From Verrucomicrobiaceae bacterium (GTDB lineage Bacteria > Verrucomicrobiota > Verrucomicrobiae > Verrucomicrobiales > Akkermansiaceae), in assembly GCA_947372405.1 (NCBI GenBank), contig CANBTO010000148.1:1-9855 (forward strand): a stretch of DNA of 9,855 bases, given 5' to 3'. Positions 6,995 to 9,855 of the stretch are shown piece after piece (positions within the stretch are counted from its first letter, which is position 1; every line of letters starts with the position of its first letter). Made by a program: the position numbers and the translations under genes. The notes under the pieces were generated by a model that worked only from the letters and a program-made list of their open reading frames with translations, was not told the origin of the DNA and did no database searches.

Positions 6995-7054
6995 AACGCA
7001 GTGGCTACTTTGAGCACCACACCGCAACAGGTTTGAGGGTTGAAATCAAAAGCT
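6995..7054. other. Convergent gap without a clear terminator
   Basis: Sixty bases between the stops of the peptidase and the opposing orphan gene. I find no GC-rich hairpin followed by a T-run on either strand. TTCCG-ACT-CGGAA at about 7058-7070 is a short hairpin but lies inside the end of the opposing gene. Confidence 0.4.
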
Positions 7055-7633
7055 TCATTCCGACTCGGAACGAGCAGCTGGTTGTCCACCACCGTTTTCT
7101 TGTTCGGCGTCTGGTGGTTCAAAGCGGATCCATACCGTGATTTTTTTCTGAGTTAACAGATTCGGGGGATTGATGAGATCAAACCAACCTTCCTCTCCCT
7201 TCTTCTGCTTCCCGGAAAAGCCGATGGTTCTTGTGACGGTCTCGGATTGTGTTTGGTCCCCCATCTTCACTCCACCGACAATCGCGGTTATCTTCAAGCA
7301 TCCTTTGAAGGCGATGTCTTCACCTTGTCGCTCAGGCTTGACGGTAATAACGACTTCGGTCGATAAAGATTGGTCCTCCTGATTGCTGTTGCCTGGCTGC
7401 GAACTTTGCGAAACTCTAGCCAACTCTCCTTCGTTCGAAAACTCGACTGTCATCGAACGATCAGTCATGATATTGCCCCCCTTCAGCTTGGCAAACTCCG
7501 CAATATCATGTGGTATCTTGGTGACTACGGATCCAAGAATCTTCGCCTCGATTTTTATACGGTCTGCGGCGAAGAGTGATGCTGGCATAAGAATGGCAAC
7601 TGCCAGACGGATGGATGCGGCTGTGTTCATCAT
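7055..7633 (-). CDS. Secreted orphan protein, possible secretin-like beta motif
   Basis: 192 residues from ATG 7633 (ATG 7630 also possible). Signal peptide at 1-22 (SIRLAVAILMPASLFA, cleavage near ADRIK). The mature part alternates hydrophobic and polar residues like a beta protein: KIEAKILGSVVTK (27-39), GGNIMTDRSMTVEFSNEGELARV (52-74, written as GGNIMTDRSMTV then EFSNEGELARV), TEVVITVKPERQGEDIAFKG (92-111), TVTRTIGFSGK (132-142) and KKITVWIRFEPPD (163-175). The middle blocks loosely recall the end of a secretin domain (a 'LS-x-P-x-V' strand followed later by 'V-x-V-x-P'), but this is too weak to assign. The tail (176-192) is polar and low complexity. The next gene upstream on the same strand ends 61 bases away and carries a clearer version of the same motif. 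Confidence 0.7.
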   Translation of the reverse strand: MMNTAASIRLAVAILMPASLFAADRIKIEAKILGSVVTKIPHDIAEFAKLKGGNIMTDRSMTVEFSNEGELARVSQSSQPGNSNQEDQSLSTEVVITVKPERQGEDIAFKGCLKITAIVGGVKMGDQTQSETVTRTIGFSGKQKKGEEGWFDLINPPNLLTQKKITVWIRFEPPDAEQENGGGQPAARSESE

Positions 7634-7640
7634 GATGTAA

Positions 7641-7652
7641 CTCGAAAATTAT
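7641..7652 (-). promoter_or_regulatory. Shared 12-base motif before the 7633 gene
   Basis: Minus strand ATAATTTTCGAG, seven bases before the start at 7633. The identical 12-mer occurs at 8922-8933, one base before the start at 8920. It may contain a -10-like AATAAT, but here no good -35 box is seen. Confidence 0.3.
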
Positions 7653-7694
7653 TTTTGCGTGTAGGCCGTGGGCGGCGGTGCGGGAAGCCCGAAG

Positions 7695-8018
7695 TCAAAT
7701 TGGGACAGCGGCGCGCAACATGGGAGTCATGGAGTATTCGAACTCGCCGAATTTGATGGAGGCTTGCTTGCTGCTCTGAACGATGACGTTGGGTTTGCTG
7801 AGGACTTCTTTGTCACCCTTGGCCTTGCGCCCGGCAATGGATGTCTCGATAGGCGGCTGCGGAGCTGCCGAGGCCGAAAGTGAAATGACGATGATGGCGA
7901 TGGGTGTGCTGATGGTTGGTTTTATGGCGATGGGTATTTTTGCGGCTGTTGCGTGTGCGCTTGCATCTGGATAATTCCGCGTGGGGAGGGAAATGTCTCT
8001 GGTTTTTTTGACGAACAT
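7695..8018 (-). CDS. Short protein with secretin-like motif, probably eroded
   Basis: The frame is open from GTG 8159 to the TGA at 7695; I mark ATG 8018 (107 residues) as the best canonical start, with ATG 8081 and 8066 also possible. Near residues 33-51 of this version is a hydrophobic segment STPIAIIVISLSASAAPQ, a very good signal peptide, but its natural start would be ATAAAACCA at 7925, an ATA codon where ATG is expected. The mature part holds EVLSKPNVIVQSS followed by KQASIKFGEFEY, closely fitting the secretin-family pattern V-L-S-x-P-x-V then A-x-I-x-x-G. The chain stops about 20 residues later, so the rest of a secretin-like domain is missing. Either a small stand-alone protein with a non-standard start, or a remnant that lost its start and C-terminus. 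Confidence 0.45.
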   Translation of the reverse strand: MFVKKTRDISLPTRNYPDASAHATAAKIPIAIKPTISTPIAIIVISLSASAAPQPPIETSIAGRKAKGDKEVLSKPNVIVQSSKQASIKFGEFEYSMTPMLRAAVPI

Positions 8019-8100
8019 TACAATGGGTTGGCCAAAGCCACGTGGAATTTTGGTTTGCTCCGGCATGGCGGATGATTTCATTTTTCGGAAGCATGACAGT

Positions 8101-8120
8101 GTGCCAGTCCAGAATGGCAC
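8101..8120. other. Inverted repeat between two small genes
   Basis: GTGCCA, eight-base loop, TGGCAC: perfect six-base arms, just after the TAA that ends the 8310 gene on the minus strand. No T-run follows, so it is not a typical terminator; it may separate translation of neighbouring genes. Confidence 0.4.
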
Positions 8121-8124
8121 GGGA

Positions 8125-8310
8125 TTAGAGGGTGTTTCGGCAAGCTTCCATCCGGTCACGGAGCGCAGACTTCACTCGCGAGTCCTGCGTCACCTGGTTT
8201 TCCAGTCGGTTGAAGGCAGCGCTCCGTTGCAGATCTGAGTTTGATCCCGTGCCACTCTGACGTGTCGCCCTGTCATGAAAAATAACAACCGCCGCGAATG
8301 CTGCTAACAC
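8125..8310 (-). CDS. Small membrane-anchored orphan, start probably frameshifted
   Basis: Sixty-one residues from GTG 8310 (TTG 8313 adds one), ending in TAA at 8125. The N-terminus LAAFAAVVIF is a membrane or signal segment, followed by a charged, probably helical tail (SDLQRSAAFNRLENQVTQD, RVKSALRDRMEACR). No ATG exists in this frame after an in-frame TGA. In the next frame ATG 8326 has GGA six bases before it and reads MTTRI; removing one A there would give MTTRLVLAAFAAVVIF, a textbook signal anchor. I infer a one-base shift, or real use of GTG or TTG. The downstream frame overlaps its end. Family unknown. Confidence 0.45.
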   Translation of the reverse strand: MLAAFAAVVIFHDRATRQSGTGSNSDLQRSAAFNRLENQVTQDSRVKSALRDRMEACRNTL

Positions 8311-8368
8311 CAATACGGGTGGTCATGGATCCGACGTTCACTAGTGGTGGCCGCGGGATTGAGGAAAT

Positions 8369-8920
8369 TCAGCGTGGTGAATGAGGCGCTTTTGGCGGCT
8401 TGCCATCCACTGCTTTTCGGGCTTCTCGAAAAGGTCCCGGGGTATTGAGCATTGGCCAATCATGAGAAGAACTCCGGACTTTTGTCAGCATCCTGGTATC
8501 AGGTGAGGACTTTTGCCAGATCAGGACTTTCACATCACCAGGGTTCGTCAATCCAGCCGAGTCCTTGAATTTTGTCATGATCCATTCGTCCGAATACAAG
8601 TGAACCCCTTCCGGCGCTTTGAGCACAACCACCCCCTTGACAAGCTCCCATGATCCAACAATCGGGTATTTGGGTTCGTTCGGCATTTTCATATCGGAAT
8701 AGAACCAATATCTGAATTCATGTTCCTGGAACTCAATAGCCAATCCCATATAACCAGACCATTCTCCAGATAACGACCATTTGCCTATGATTTCCTTGGC
8801 GTCCTTGACTTCCAGGTAAGTTATATTGAAACCAAATGGCTTTTCGGCGGCGCGTGTTGTTCCAAGGCACAATGTCAAGAGGATGATAATCGTCCGTATG
8901 GATAGTGGATTTCTAGTCAT
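8369..8920 (-). CDS. Secreted orphan protein
   Basis: 183 residues from ATG 8920. Signal peptide at 1-25 (IRTIIILLTLCLGTTRA, cleavage before AEKPFG). The mature part is rich in aromatic residues and short beta-like stretches: GKWSLSGEWSGYMGLAIEF (46-64), FRYWFYSDMK (69-78), YPIVGSWELVKGVVVLKAP (85-103), DVKVLIWQK (129-137). The Y-P-I-x-G-x-W then G-x-V-V-L pattern suggests a small lipocalin-like or META-like barrel, without a named family match. The C-terminal 30 residues are Pro- and Lys-rich. Base composition is more AT-rich than the flanking genes, which may hint at transfer. A strong promoter-like pair sits immediately before the start, implying an almost leaderless transcript. Confidence 0.75.
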   Translation of the reverse strand: MTRNPLSIRTIIILLTLCLGTTRAAEKPFGFNITYLEVKDAKEIIGKWSLSGEWSGYMGLAIEFQEHEFRYWFYSDMKMPNEPKYPIVGSWELVKGVVVLKAPEGVHLYSDEWIMTKFKDSAGLTNPGDVKVLIWQKSSPDTRMLTKVRSSSHDWPMLNTPGPFREARKAVDGKPPKAPHSPR

Positions 8921-8928
8921 GCTCGAAA

Positions 8929-8955
8929 ATTATGATCGCTGGTGCGGATTGGCAA
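8929..8955 (-). promoter_or_regulatory. Candidate promoter of the 8920 orphan gene
   Basis: Minus strand TTGCCA (8955-8950), 15-base spacer, CATAAT (8934-8929); each hexamer differs from the bacterial consensus by one base, though the spacer is short. Transcription would begin within a few bases of the ATG at 8920. Confidence 0.45.
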
Positions 8956-8972
8956 TAGCCATCAGACATAGG

Positions 8973-9001
8973 TCATTCCAGAGCGTCCTGTGACGGAATG
9001 A
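8973..9001. terminator. Bulged hairpin after the DUF1501 gene, weak terminator candidate
   Basis: TCATTCC and GGAATGA are perfect inverted arms; inside them a further short stem with loop CTGT can form (GTC/GAC). It lies about 50 bases after the stop of the DUF1501 gene. A second small stem GGGAC-TTGCC-GTCCC lies between. No T-run follows on either strand, so Rho-independent termination is doubtful. Confidence 0.35.
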
Positions 9002-9053
9002 ATGCTTGCGTCATGCGGGATTCCGGGACGGCAAGTCCCAGCAACAGTTTGGC

Positions 9054-9855
<802 letters not shown>

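Noticed and set aside
7783..7974. Plus-strand frame with membrane-like Met/Ala/Gly stretch
   Set aside because: Antisense to the signal peptide of the 7695-8018 gene; hydrophobicity arises from the complement of Ile/Ala codons.
8326..8362. GGATCC, ACTAGT and CCGCGG close together, resembling a cloning-vector polylinker
   Set aside because: The bases between the sites do not match polylinkers I know, and the flanks continue as ordinary intergenic sequence; probably chance.

Overview
The window looks like a chromosomal segment of a Verrucomicrobia-type bacterium (Planctomycetes is the alternative). The reasons are a DUF1501 protein at the right edge, a run of small secreted orphan proteins with clear signal peptides, a lone secreted beta-propeller protein, a dispersed intergenic repeat whose translation reads NRKDAKAAK, and few good Shine-Dalgarno sites. 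I see no rRNA, tRNA, CRISPR array, transposase or phage gene. This is an assignment by gene content only.

Layout, left to right. Positions 1-1798 (minus) hold a secreted beta-propeller-like protein that runs off the left edge. A gene-poor gap (1799-2108) carries the dispersed repeat. Positions 2109-2819 (minus) hold a signal-peptide protein whose frame is cut by one in-frame TGA. Positions 2919-3827 (minus) encode an exported alpha/beta hydrolase. It is bracketed by two roughly 74-bp imperfect direct repeats, each lying just upstream of a minus-strand gene and each holding the same promoter-like pair. The divergent gap at 3900-4366 contains a short relic of an M13-peptidase gene and a palindrome. 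A MarR regulator (4367-4828) and a complete M13 neprilysin-like metallopeptidase (4922-6994) follow on the plus strand, probably as one unit.

After convergence, 7055-8920 (minus) holds four small exported or membrane-anchored orphans. Two of them (8125-8310 and 7695-8018) appear eroded: one seems to have lost its original start to a one-base shift, and the other carries a secretin-like motif but ends early and lacks a canonical start at its signal peptide. At the right edge (9054-9855, minus) is the C-terminal part of a DUF1501 protein.

Most products should act outside the cytoplasm (peptidase, hydrolase, propeller, orphans); MarR is the only cytosolic regulator seen. The best-supported unit is marR plus the M13 peptidase, with palindromes before and at the end of marR that could be its operators. 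The region also shows wear: a peptidase-gene relic, a nonsense-split gene, a probable frameshift and a possible lost start codon. I do not see a clearly novel multi-gene defence or biosynthetic system here.
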